Assembly (NCBI GenBank): GCA_002298915.1 | Contig: DBML01000001.1 | Location: forward strand, 62,001 to 126,000 | From: Clostridium sp. UBA699 | GTDB lineage: Bacteria; Bacillota; Clostridia; Clostridiales; Clostridiaceae | DNA length: 64,000 nt | Direction: 5' to 3' | Part shown: positions 8,017 to 16,909 of the stretch, piece by piece | How the letters are laid out: every line of letters begins with the position of its first letter | How positions within the stretch are numbered: position 1 is the stretch's first letter | The notes under the pieces: model-generated | Seen by the model: only the letters and a program-made list of their open reading frames with translations | Databases searched by the model: none | Told to the model about the DNA's origin: nothing | Position numbers and translations under genes: made by a program

Positions 8017-11000
8017 GCAAGGACAACTTCAAACAGAATCAGCAGGAGCGCAGGGGCATGATGGGAGGCCCTATGGGCCGAATGGGCATGCCGACACAGA
8101 AAGCGAAGAACTTCAAAGCATCCTTCGGAAGGCTCCTGAGATACCTCAAACCCCACAGGGTCAACCTTATCGTCGTGCTCGTGTTCGCAATAGCAAGCAC
8201 GGCGTTCACCATAGTCGCACCAAAGGTCAGCAGCCTTGCAATGAACAAGCTGCAGGACGCGTACATGTCAAGGAAGGTCATCGAAAAGATGAACGAGGCT
8301 CAGTACAAGGCCGAGAAGGACATGTCTGCAGAGATGGCGAAGGCTCAGGTCAAGGCCATCGAGCAGATAGACTCAAAGATGGCCGAAGCTCAGAACACCG
8401 CCGTCGACCAGATAGCGTCAAAGATGTCAGACGCGCAGACTGAAGCAGTCGACGGCATCGTATCTGGATTCTACACAGGTATGGTGACAGGACAGAAGAC
8501 CGCCGTAAACCAGGTAGTTACGCAGATGGGCTCAGCGCAGAAAAGCATGGTCGAGCAGATAAACGCCATGATGCAGCAGGCACAGACAGACCCGAACGCA
8601 GCGCAGCCTATGGACCCTGCCCTCGTGGCAAGCATCCAGAAGCTTCTCGCGCTCCCGGAGATCGATTCGCTGGACAGCACAGATGAGAAGGTCGAGACAG
8701 CGATTGAATTCATAAGCATCCTCCAGGACATGCCTGCGATTCCGGGACAGACAGCCGCGATAGACCAGGCTCAGCTGGAGCAGGCGAAGTCGCTCCTAGA
8801 GCTACCAATGATCGACAGCATAAAGAGCTCAACGGAAAAGGTCAACACGATCAAGGAATTCGTGAGCCTGACCGGAGCGCCTCTGCCTTTCGACCAGGAG
8901 TCCATGAACGTTATATATTCTAGGATTTCGAAGGTCAAAGCGTCATCAGGCAGCAGTTCAGGTTCTTCCATGGGCACCATGGACTCCAGCGCGATAAATG
9001 CTGTTGAGGACCTTCTGAAGCTGCCTATGATAAGCACGATTTCGGACCCGGCCAAGAAGAACGAAGCTCTGATCAAACTGGTCGACGCGTTCAGCAAGAT
9101 GCCGGCGTCATCCTCCAGCGGGATGGACACAACATCCTTCGACAGCATAAAGAAGCTTCTTGCGCTGCCAAGGATAGACACGATAACCGATGCCGCAAAG
9201 AAGAACGAGGCTGTGATACAGCTTATAGATGTTTTCAAAACCATGCCGGACATATCGACTGGAGCTGATACGGGCACATCAGGCACGACTATCGACAAGA
9301 GCTCTCTGGACACGGTAAAGGAGCTTCTCAGCCTTCCTCTTATTGATTCCATTGCGGACGAGAAGCAGAAGACAGACACCATAACCCAGATGCTCGACAT
9401 ATTCGAGAAAATGCCTTCCGACATGGGAGCAACGTCAGACTCCTCAACGAAATTCGACAAGGACAGCGTCGTAGCCTTCAAGCAGTTCATCAACCTGCCG
9501 AAGCTCGACACGCTTACTGACCCGGTCCAGAAATCGGATGTCGTCAAGCAGATAATGGACCTTGGCAAGAAGATGCAGAGCTCCTCCAGCGCAGTCTCTA
9601 CAGGAGCTGACACGAGCGTCAAATACACAGACGCCCAGGTGGAGCAGATACTGACTGCTATCAAGGAGACCAACGGGGTGTACGATTTCAAGTACATCGG
9701 GATGATAGCTCTAATACTCATAGCAATGTACATCATCAGCTCTCTCTTCAGCGTCATCATGGGACTTGTGATGTCTGGAGTTGCCCAGAAGACAAGCCGG
9801 GACCTGAGGAGGGAAGTAGACGACAAGCTCAACAGGCTGCCGCTTAAGTACTACGACGGACATCCCCACGGGGACATACTGAGCCGTGTGACGAACGACA
9901 TAGACACGATCGCCAACACGCTTCAGCAGAGCTTGACTCAGATAATAACTTCAGTGATATCGATCATAGGCTACATCATCATGATGCTGACGATCAGCCC
10001 TATACTTACGCTTATCGTCATAGCGACGCTGCCGCTATACATCGTAGCCACTGCAGGCATAGCCAAGAAATCCCAGAAATTCTTCGCCAAGCAGCAGAAG
10101 GAGATCGGTCTTCTCAGCGGCCACGTCGAGGAGATGTACGCCGGTCACAAGATAGTCAAGGCATTCGGCAAGGAGAAGGACTCCATAGAGGAGTTCGAGA
10201 CCATAAACGAGAGGCTCCAGAACGCGGGCTGGAAGGCACAGTTCGTCTCTGGGATAATGTTCCCGTGCATGAACTTCGTGAGCAACCTTGGATATGTTGG
10301 AATAAGCATAGTGGGAAGTTTGTGGATAACAAAAGGCCTTTTGGGTCTGGGAGACATCCTCGCGTTCATCCAGTACTCGAGATCGTTCACGATGCCTATC
10401 GTCCAGACGGCAAACATCGCGAACATAATACAGTCTACTGTAGCCTGCGCCGAGCGTGTGTTCGAGGTGCTTGACGAGGACGAGGAGATCCCGGACAAGG
10501 CGGACGCCGCGTCACTGCCTCAGCCGAGAGGCGAGGTGAGGTTCGAGCACGTCAACTTCAGCTACAAGCCTGAAGAGCCTCTCATGGAGGACATGAACCT
10601 TGTAGCGGAGCCGGGCCATACGGTAGCGATAGTAGGGCCAACCGGAGCCGGAAAGACAACCCTCATCAACCTCCTGATGCGTTTCTACGAGATAAACAGC
10701 GGAAGGATAAGCATCGACGGGGTCGACATAAGGGACCTGAAGAGAAGCGAGCTGAGGAAGATGTTCGGCATGGTCCTCCAGGATACATGGCTTTTCAACG
10801 GAACCATAAAGGAAAACATAGCCTACGGCAGGGAAGGGGCTACCATGGAGGAGATCGTCGAAGCTGCGAAGGCAGCACATGCCGACCACTTCATACGTAC
10901 CCTTCCTGAAGGCTACAACACCGTCCTGAACGAGGAAGCGACCAACATATCCCAGGGACAGAAACAGCTGCTCACAATCGCTCGAGCGATTCTGGCTGAC

Positions 11001-11279
11001 CCTACGATCCTCATACTGGACGAGGCGACAAGCAGCGTCGACACAAGGACAGAGGTCATGATTCAGAAAGCCATGGCCAACCTGATGCAGGGAAGGACAA
11101 GCTTCGTAATAGCACACAGGCTTTCGACAATAAGAGACGCTGAGCTAATCCTTGTAATGAACAAGGGAAGCGTCATCGAGATGGGCAACCACCAGCAGCT
11201 GCTCGAGCAGGGAGGCTTCTATGCAGACCTGTACAACAGCCAGTTCAGCGGAGCTGACCTCGGCGGAGAAGCGGTATAA
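8013..11279 (+). CDS. ABC exporter subunit with a giant repeat-bearing extracellular insert
   Basis: 1088 residues, against about 600 for the family. After a Met/Gly-rich N-terminus and helix 1 (about 50-72), the usual short first loop is replaced by about 480 residues (75-555), and helix 2 begins near 560. The insert starts with Ala/Gln/Lys-rich helical sequence and then holds six diverged repeats. The rest is a normal exporter: Walker A GPTGAGKTT (near 875), Walker B LILDEATSSVD, and His in VIAHRLST. Its signature motif is changed to ISQGQKQ. By topology the insert is outside the cell. The TTG start has GGAGGA 8 bases upstream and overlaps the previous stop by 4 bases, so the two subunits are translationally coupled. 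Confidence 0.92.
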   Translation: MSKDNFKQNQQERRGMMGGPMGRMGMPTQKAKNFKASFGRLLRYLKPHRVNLIVVLVFAIASTAFTIVAPKVSSLAMNKLQDAYMSRKVIEKMNEAQYKAEKDMSAEMAKAQVKAIEQIDSKMAEAQNTAVDQIASKMSDAQTEAVDGIVSGFYTGMVTGQKTAVNQVVTQMGSAQKSMVEQINAMMQQAQTDPNAAQPMDPALVASIQKLLALPEIDSLDSTDEKVETAIEFISILQDMPAIPGQTAAIDQAQLEQAKSLLELPMIDSIKSSTEKVNTIKEFVSLTGAPLPFDQESMNVIYSRISKVKASSGSSSGSSMGTMDSSAINAVEDLLKLPMISTISDPAKKNEALIKLVDAFSKMPASSSSGMDTTSFDSIKKLLALPRIDTITDAAKKNEAVIQLIDVFKTMPDISTGADTGTSGTTIDKSSLDTVKELLSLPLIDSIADEKQKTDTITQMLDIFEKMPSDMGATSDSSTKFDKDSVVAFKQFINLPKLDTLTDPVQKSDVVKQIMDLGKKMQSSSSAVSTGADTSVKYTDAQVEQILTAIKETNGVYDFKYIGMIALILIAMYIISSLFSVIMGLVMSGVAQKTSRDLRREVDDKLNRLPLKYYDGHPHGDILSRVTNDIDTIANTLQQSLTQIITSVISIIGYIIMMLTISPILTLIVIATLPLYIVATAGIAKKSQKFFAKQQKEIGLLSGHVEEMYAGHKIVKAFGKEKDSIEEFETINERLQNAGWKAQFVSGIMFPCMNFVSNLGYVGISIVGSLWITKGLLGLGDILAFIQYSRSFTMPIVQTANIANIIQSTVACAERVFEVLDEDEEIPDKADAASLPQPRGEVRFEHVNFSYKPEEPLMEDMNLVAEPGHTVAIVGPTGAGKTTLINLLMRFYEINSGRISIDGVDIRDLKRSELRKMFGMVLQDTWLFNGTIKENIAYGREGATMEEIVEAAKAAHADHFIRTLPEGYNTVLNEEATNISQGQKQLLTIARAILADPTILILDEATSSVDTRTEVMIQKAMANLMQGRTSFVIAHRLSTIRDAELILVMNKGSVIEMGNHQQLLEQGGFYADLYNSQFSGADLGGEAV
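8634..9595 (+). repeat. Six-copy protein repeat inside the ABC exporter insert
   Basis: Repeats begin near residues 208, 258, 331, 379, 435 and 489 of the 1088-residue protein. The shared pattern is LLxLPxID(S/T)I, about 7 variable residues including a Lys, a helical stretch, then F-x-KMP or a variant. Copies are about 37 residues, separated by Ser/Thr/Gly-rich linkers. The copies are diverged at DNA level, so the array is old rather than recently expanded. Confidence 0.8.
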
Positions 11280-11289
11280 TACAAACAAG

Positions 11290-11325
11290 AAGAGAGGCAA
11301 TATCGCTATGATATACGCCTCTCTT
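11290..11325. terminator. Bidirectional terminator between convergent ABC operons
   Basis: AAGAGAGGC pairs with GCCTCTCTT, with an inner ATATC/GATAT extension and a T run on the plus side. It separates the exporter operon from the minus-strand FtsX-type gene. Confidence 0.8.
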
Positions 11326-11328
11326 TTC

Positions 11329-13677
11329 CTATTCCCCATACGTCTTCAGAACCTCCTGCAGAGGTATCCTGCCGATCTTCCTCCTGCTTACATAGGTGCC
11401 CATAAAGAATATCACAACCAGTATCGCAAGACCGCTCAGCATGTACTCCGGCTTGAACTGAAGCGGTATGATAACATCGTACTCCTCCAGGAACAGCTTC
11501 ACCATCCAGTCAAGTATAGCTATGGCTATAGGTATGCTCATGAAATATGAGAGCAGAGCATAGACGAAATAGCTGTTAAGTATCATCGAGTTGACCTCCC
11601 TGCGCTTGTAGCCAAGAACTTTAAGCAGGGATATAGCATAGTAGTTTTTCTCAACGGTGAACGATGTCAGTACGAAGAGTATGCTCGCAGCGATGACCGC
11701 CGATCCTCCAATGAGGATGTTTATCATGAAGTTCATGTAGTTCGACATCGCCTTGGACAGCTCTATAAGCCCGTCCTTGCTTATTATCATGCTGTAGTAC
11801 TCATCGGAAGGCTTTGAGGTGGAGTAGATTCCGCTGAAAAGCCTTGATGTTTTGTTGTCCGATATTATGTTGCTCAGCTTGCTTATGTTGATGTAGACCT
11901 GATCGGAGGTGTATTCGTCGGTCACCCCCATAACAGCAAAATTGTAGTAGTCTTCATTGACCTTTATTTTGACCGTATCGCCTACCTTTATGCCAAGCTT
12001 CAGGCTCAGCTGCTTCGTTATCACCGCATCGTTTCTGATGTAGCTTGTGAGGTTTCTTCCCGAGTCGTCTATCAGGTTGTACAGATTGTTGTCAGGCGAA
12101 AGGCCTTCAAGCGAGACAACCTTATCCTCTATATAAGCATAGGGGTAGATCAAAAACTTTTCTTCGCCGCTTTTAGGTTCGGGTATGGTCTTTGTGAAAT
12201 CCGCGTAGGACTGGTAGTTGTAGCTTACCTTGTTCAGGTAGCCTACAGTCATCTTGTCGAACATGTCCGTCATCATGAACGAGAAGGTGATGAGCAGCGT
12301 CGAGAACATTATGCCGAGGAAGAATATGACGAAGCTCCCAGTGCTTCTTATTGCATGGAGGTACTTGAACTTCGTTTTGCCCTTAGCCCTTGCCAGGATC
12401 CTGCTCATGTACTTGCTGAGCCTGCTCAGGGATGCCGTCTCATGAGGCTTTAGGAGCTGGAGCGGACGTTCGCCCAGCATCCTGTAGATTATCACCCCTG
12501 AGAAAAGCGCGAAGAAGAAGAGCGGGACAAATATCGCGGTTGCGAAGACCGTCAAGCTCTGGCCTATCTTAACCTCAGGGAGAAGGTAGAAATCAAGGTA
12601 CAGCCTTTTGAGCGGCTCCGAGTAGTAGTAGCCTAAGGCATAGCCAACGATTAGCATTATAAAAGCCAGGGTGACCACCGAGATGAAGTAGGGCATCGCT
12701 ATCTCAAGACGCCTGTAGCCCATTGCTTTCAGGATTCCGATCTGGCCCCTTTCCGAATGAAGGAGGTTTGACATCATGATCGAGACTATGATAACAGCTA
12801 TCGAGGCTACGAATATGCTCAGGCCAAGGGAGGACACCCTGCCCTGGGTTAGCTCGTCATATACCGCACCGCTCCTCATGCTGGTGGCCGTCTTTATTAT
12901 CTGGTTTACAAAGGGAAGCTTGTCCTTATCGTAAGCCGTGTCGATTCCTTCCTCTGTAAGGTTCTTCCCTGCAAGCCTGAAGTATTCCTTGGCATCAAGG
13001 TGCTCGTATTCTTTATCAGTCAACAGCACCAGTGCCTGAAGGCCGGTGTCTATGTTGAAAGTGTTGTCGAAGGTAGGAAGGGTGTAGTCAGGAAAGAGCA
13101 CGAAGCCAGTCACCTTGTACTTCTTGCCCTTCAGCAGGAAGGAATCTCCGATCTTGATATTGTTCTTATCTGCGTATATCTTGTTAATAGCTATCTCGTT
13201 GTCCTTGGATGGCTTTGCACCTTCCTCAATGTAGGAGAGGTTTATCCTCTCGGCATCCTTCGCAACGAGCGCCTTGTTGACCTTGCCTCGGTAGTCGAAA
13301 TCAAATGTTTTATACTCCCTCAGCTCCAGAGAAAAGTCAGGGTAAACCTTCTCGAAGGATCTGATCCTGCTGTCCATGAGCTTCTTGAAGGTGGCAGGCT
13401 CGCTTTTCTTTATGTCGCTAAGTGTGTATATGCCCTTCTCCATCAGGTTGCTGACAATGGGGAACTGGGACTCTTCGGCTGTTACCATGCTGAGCATTTC
13501 AACAGAAAAATCTTCCTGGACGCTTTCCTTAAGATAGTTCAGTGTTGGCTCTGATATGCCGCTCATCCCGTAGAACATCATAGTGTAGATGAAGGAGCTG
13601 GAGACTATGATTATACCTATTGCGGTGAGCTGCATCCATTTTTTCTGCAGCGTCTTCAATACGTTTTTCAGAAGCAT
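11329..13677 (-). CDS. Large FtsX-family ABC transporter permease
   Basis: 782 residues. Helix 1 is at about 17-38, followed by a large extracellular domain (about 40-260). Then come three helices with the FtsX motif (SERGQIGILKAMGYRRLEI), a short hinge, a second anchored extracellular domain, and three C-terminal helices (LLKVLGYKRREVNSMILN). The two-FtsX-domain plan matches peptide-sensing or lipoprotein-export type permeases of Gram-positives (VEX/BceB-like size, though BceB has one large loop). It follows an ATPase gene by 11 bases, forming a two-gene operon. The substrate is unknown. Confidence 0.88.
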   Translation of the reverse strand: MLLKNVLKTLQKKWMQLTAIGIIIVSSSFIYTMMFYGMSGISEPTLNYLKESVQEDFSVEMLSMVTAEESQFPIVSNLMEKGIYTLSDIKKSEPATFKKLMDSRIRSFEKVYPDFSLELREYKTFDFDYRGKVNKALVAKDAERINLSYIEEGAKPSKDNEIAINKIYADKNNIKIGDSFLLKGKKYKVTGFVLFPDYTLPTFDNTFNIDTGLQALVLLTDKEYEHLDAKEYFRLAGKNLTEEGIDTAYDKDKLPFVNQIIKTATSMRSGAVYDELTQGRVSSLGLSIFVASIAVIIVSIMMSNLLHSERGQIGILKAMGYRRLEIAMPYFISVVTLAFIMLIVGYALGYYYSEPLKRLYLDFYLLPEVKIGQSLTVFATAIFVPLFFFALFSGVIIYRMLGERPLQLLKPHETASLSRLSKYMSRILARAKGKTKFKYLHAIRSTGSFVIFFLGIMFSTLLITFSFMMTDMFDKMTVGYLNKVSYNYQSYADFTKTIPEPKSGEEKFLIYPYAYIEDKVVSLEGLSPDNNLYNLIDDSGRNLTSYIRNDAVITKQLSLKLGIKVGDTVKIKVNEDYYNFAVMGVTDEYTSDQVYINISKLSNIISDNKTSRLFSGIYSTSKPSDEYYSMIISKDGLIELSKAMSNYMNFMINILIGGSAVIAASILFVLTSFTVEKNYYAISLLKVLGYKRREVNSMILNSYFVYALLSYFMSIPIAIAILDWMVKLFLEEYDVIIPLQFKPEYMLSGLAILVVIFFMGTYVSRRKIGRIPLQEVLKTYGE

Positions 13678-13688
13678 GATTCACACTC

Positions 13689-14387
13689 CTAACCCCATTT
13701 GATATCCTGGGCTTTAATCTTGACCTCGTTGTGTATGACTTCGACAATCCTGCCGGAATTCATCTTTATCACCTTGTCGGCCATTTCGGCTATGCCGGTA
13801 TTGTGGGTGATAACCACGACTGTCTTTTTGTATTCTACGTTAAGCTCCTGAAGGACCTTCAGCACCTGCTTCGAGTTCTGCTCGTCGAGGGATCCTGTTG
13901 GTTCGTCGCAGAATATTATGTCAGGGTTCTTGGCCAGGCTCCTGGCAACCGAGACCCTCTGCTGCTCTCCTCCTGACAACTGGTGTGGATACTTGTCCCT
14001 TGCAGGCGTTAAGCCCACCTTCCCTAGAAGCTCGTCTATGTTCAGTGGGTTCTTTCCAATGTCGGAGCCTATCTGGACGTTCTCGTATACCGTAAGGTTC
14101 TGGAGCAGGTTGTACTGCTGGAATATGAAGCCCAGGTGCTCGCGCCTGAACTGCGTCATCTCGTCCTCGGACAGGGCTGTCAGTTCATGGTCCCTGAAGG
14201 TTATAGTGCCGGATGTCACCGTGTCGAGGCCGCTTATGACGTTGAGAAGTGTGCTTTTACCGCTGCCGCTGGGTCCGAGTATGACGACGAACTCGCCGTC
14301 CTCTATGGTGAGGTTTATATTCTTAAGGGCTGCTGTTTCGACTTCACCGCTCCTGTATATTTTGGAAACATCGATAAGGGTTATCAT
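13689..14387 (-). CDS. ABC transporter ATP-binding protein (MacB/LolD type)
   Basis: 232 residues: Walker A GPSGSGKST, Q-loop FIFQQYNLL, signature LSGGEQQRVSVARSL, Walker B IIFCDEPTGSLD and switch His in VVVITHN, all intact. The EPTGSLD form is typical of the subfamily that drives FtsX-type permeases. GGAGGTGA lies before the ATG, and the permease gene follows 11 bases downstream. A TATAAT-like element on the minus strand (14421-14426) may be its promoter. It is divergent from a second FtsX-type system that starts at 14528. Confidence 0.93.
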   Translation of the reverse strand: MITLIDVSKIYRSGEVETAALKNINLTIEDGEFVVILGPSGSGKSTLLNVISGLDTVTSGTITFRDHELTALSEDEMTQFRREHLGFIFQQYNLLQNLTVYENVQIGSDIGKNPLNIDELLGKVGLTPARDKYPHQLSGGEQQRVSVARSLAKNPDIIFCDEPTGSLDEQNSKQVLKVLQELNVEYKKTVVVITHNTGIAEMADKVIKMNSGRIVEVIHNEVKIKAQDIKWG

Positions 14388-14444
14388 TTTGAATCACCTC
14401 CGCAGACGTTGTTAATTTGATTATATCATGCCTCAATAGACTTG

Positions 14445-14472
14445 TTGACTATTTTTGGATTTGAGTTAGAAT
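14445..14472 (+). promoter_or_regulatory. Promoter of the adaptor-ATPase-permease operon
   Basis: TTGACT (14445-14450), 16-base spacer, TAGAAT (14467-14472). Confidence 0.6.
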
Positions 14473-14527
14473 TAATATAAGGAAAACTCTGAATTATTTG
14501 AAATATTAAAACCTGGAGGGGATAGCT

Positions 14528-16201
14528 ATGGCTAACATATTAAAGACTGTCTTCAAATCGAAAAGATCGAAAATCGTGGCCGCTGTTGTCGCAGTTGCGG
14601 TTGTAGCTGTGGGTGCGATGCTGTACATAAGGGCGCAGAACGCAAAGATTCTGGCTGTGACTCTTACTAATGTCACAAAAGGGGAGCTGATGAAATCCGT
14701 AACCATAACGGGGGATATCAAAACAAGCACTGACAACGTCATATCTCTTTCCCCTGCAGCCAAGGTGGTGAGCGTCAACGCTAGTTCGGGCCAGAGCGTT
14801 AAGAAAGGGGACATACTTGCCGTGCTGGACACGACTGATTATCAGAGCCAGCTCAAGCAGGCTCAGATCAACCTTTCCGCTGCGAAATCGACTCTGGCAT
14901 ACATGACAGGAGCCAGCTCAAAGGCAGACAGGACATCGACTCAGAACGCCGTAAGCCAGGCGGAGATAGCCCTCGAGAACGCGGAGTCAAACTACGATGC
15001 GGCAGAGAGGAACCTGGAAAGCATCCAGCAGGTTGATGAGAATGCTATAAGCCAGGCAGAGATTGCACTGGACAATGCAGAAGCAAATTACCGCGCGGCA
15101 AAGAAAAACCTGGACAACCTGGAGGGACAGCTGAGTGATGCGAACAATGCAGTCATAAACGCTCAGAATGCATATAATATTGCAAAAACAAATTTCGATA
15201 CTGTTAAGCTGAGCTATGCAGAAGGTACTCCTCAATATATTGCTGCTGAAGAAACATTCAATGATGCAGCATCAGCTCTTACAGCTGCGCAGACAGCCAA
15301 GGTAGCTGCGCAGACAGCATATGACTCTGGCATCGTGGCAGCAAGACAGGCGGTTACAAACGCCGAGAACGCCGTGCGAAGTGCGGAGATCACCTTGGAC
15401 AACGCTCAGGCAAAAGCCGATTCAGACTATTCTGCAGCTGAAAAAGCTGTATCTGATGCAGAAAACGCTGTCAGGAGCGCTGAGATAGCACTTTCGAACG
15501 CCAGGAACACCGCAAGCTTCACAGCAAGCAGCGACAGCGAAAAGATAGCTAACCAGAAAGCTCAGATATCGCTTCTAAGCGCTCAGATAGACAGTCTCAA
15601 CAGCAAGGTGGAGCAGGGCAACCTGAGAGCAAACATCGACGGAACCGTTACAAAAATTGATGCGGTTGCAGGGCAGTATCCGTCTACCGGGGATCAGATC
15701 GTTGTGAGCGGTACGGCTCAGTATGTAGTAGAGCTTCAGGCAAGCCAGTACGACAGCGTCAACATAAAGCTGGGTCAGAAGGCCAGCATAACCGTTCATG
15801 GGGTAAATAAACAGTACGAAGGAACGGTAATAGAGATGGGGCAGCTGGCAGAAAAATCCCTAACCTCAACAGACACCGATCCTAAGGTGAATATAAAGAT
15901 ATCAATAACAAATCCTGATGCGAACGTGGTCGTGGGTTACCAGGCTGATGCCGATATCATACTCAATGAAAAGAAGGACGCCCTGCAGGTCAGCTTCGAA
16001 GCCATACAGACTGAAGCGGGCACAGGTAAGAAGTACGTTTACGTTGTAGACAGCGGCAACATTGTCAGGAAGACATATGTTGAAACCGGTATTGAGACAG
16101 ACTACAACGTGGAGGTCCTGAGCGGGCTGACGGAAGGTCAGAAATGCATATCCAACCCGGACAAGTCCATAAAAGACGGTATCAAAGTGAGGGCCAGCTG
16201 A
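14528..16201 (+). CDS. HlyD/MacA-like efflux adaptor with extended coiled coil
   Basis: 557 residues. One N-terminal membrane anchor (about 17-35) is followed by a lipoyl/barrel-sandwich half (VVSVNASSGQSVKKGDILAVLD pattern) and a very long Ala-rich coiled coil (about 100-360, repeated AEIALxNAExN units). The second lipoyl half, beta-barrel and membrane-proximal domain complete the adaptor. Family members are usually 350-450 residues, so the hairpin is extended. In a single-membrane cell the hairpin would reach through the wall rather than to an outer-membrane channel. It overlaps the ATPase gene by one base (ATGA). CTGGAGGGG precedes the ATG. Confidence 0.9.
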   Translation: MANILKTVFKSKRSKIVAAVVAVAVVAVGAMLYIRAQNAKILAVTLTNVTKGELMKSVTITGDIKTSTDNVISLSPAAKVVSVNASSGQSVKKGDILAVLDTTDYQSQLKQAQINLSAAKSTLAYMTGASSKADRTSTQNAVSQAEIALENAESNYDAAERNLESIQQVDENAISQAEIALDNAEANYRAAKKNLDNLEGQLSDANNAVINAQNAYNIAKTNFDTVKLSYAEGTPQYIAAEETFNDAASALTAAQTAKVAAQTAYDSGIVAARQAVTNAENAVRSAEITLDNAQAKADSDYSAAEKAVSDAENAVRSAEIALSNARNTASFTASSDSEKIANQKAQISLLSAQIDSLNSKVEQGNLRANIDGTVTKIDAVAGQYPSTGDQIVVSGTAQYVVELQASQYDSVNIKLGQKASITVHGVNKQYEGTVIEMGQLAEKSLTSTDTDPKVNIKISITNPDANVVVGYQADADIILNEKKDALQVSFEAIQTEAGTGKKYVYVVDSGNIVRKTYVETGIETDYNVEVLSGLTEGQKCISNPDKSIKDGIKVRAS

Positions 16202-16908
16202 TGGTTATCAAAATCGAGGATCTGGTGAAGGTCTATACGACCGGCGCCATCTCCCTTACTGCGCTGAAAGGGGTCAACCTGGAGGTTATGGAGGGTGAGT
16301 TTGTTGCAATCATGGGTTCATCAGGATCCGGAAAATCGACCCTCATGAACATAATAGGCTGCCTGGACAGGGCAACCTCAGGCAAATTTTTTCTTGAGGG
16401 AAGGGATGTCGACGAGTATGACGACGACGGCCTCGCGGAGATAAGGAACAGGAAGATAGGGTTCGTGTTCCAATCCTACAACCTTCTTCCTAAGATGGAC
16501 GCAATTAAAAACGTCGAGCTCCCTCTTTTCTACAGCAAGATAAGCGCCGAAGAAAGGGACATGAGGGCAAAGGAAGCACTCAAAAAGGTGGGGCTGGAGG
16601 ACAGGATGTACCACAAGCCTCCCGAGATGTCAGGAGGCCAGAAGCAGAGGGTGGCCATAGCCAGAGCGCTCGTGAACAACCCTTCGCTCCTCCTTGCCGA
16701 TGAACCCACTGGAAACCTGGACACTGCGTCCGGCGACGAGATAATGGGGATATTCCAGAAGCTGAACGATGAAGGCGTCACGATAGTGATGGTAACTCAT
16801 GAGCCGGAGATAGCAGCCTGCACCAAAAGGAACATCATCTTCAGGGACGGAAACATAGTCTCGGATGAGCCTGTCAGGAACAGGATCATAATAGGGGGGC
16901 AGAAATGA
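16201..16908 (+). CDS. ABC transporter ATP-binding protein of the MacB-like pump
   Basis: 235 residues with Walker A GSSGSGKST, signature MSGGQKQRVAIARAL, Walker B LLADEPTGNLD and switch His in MVTHEPE. This is the MacB/LolD-type nucleotide-binding subunit. The start at 16201 is set by overlap with the upstream stop (ATGA); an upstream in-frame start at 16144 lies inside the adaptor gene and would add non-family sequence. The adaptor, ATPase and permease make a tripartite efflux unit. Confidence 0.93.
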   Translation: MVIKIEDLVKVYTTGAISLTALKGVNLEVMEGEFVAIMGSSGSGKSTLMNIIGCLDRATSGKFFLEGRDVDEYDDDGLAEIRNRKIGFVFQSYNLLPKMDAIKNVELPLFYSKISAEERDMRAKEALKKVGLEDRMYHKPPEMSGGQKQRVAIARALVNNPSLLLADEPTGNLDTASGDEIMGIFQKLNDEGVTIVMVTHEPEIAACTKRNIIFRDGNIVSDEPVRNRIIIGGQK

Positions 16909-16909
16909 A

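Noticed and set aside
8771..9832. 353-codon open frame on the minus strand
   Set aside because: It lies wholly opposite the repeat insert of the ABC exporter; the frame stays open because of the repeats' codon pattern, and no ribosome site or family pattern is seen.
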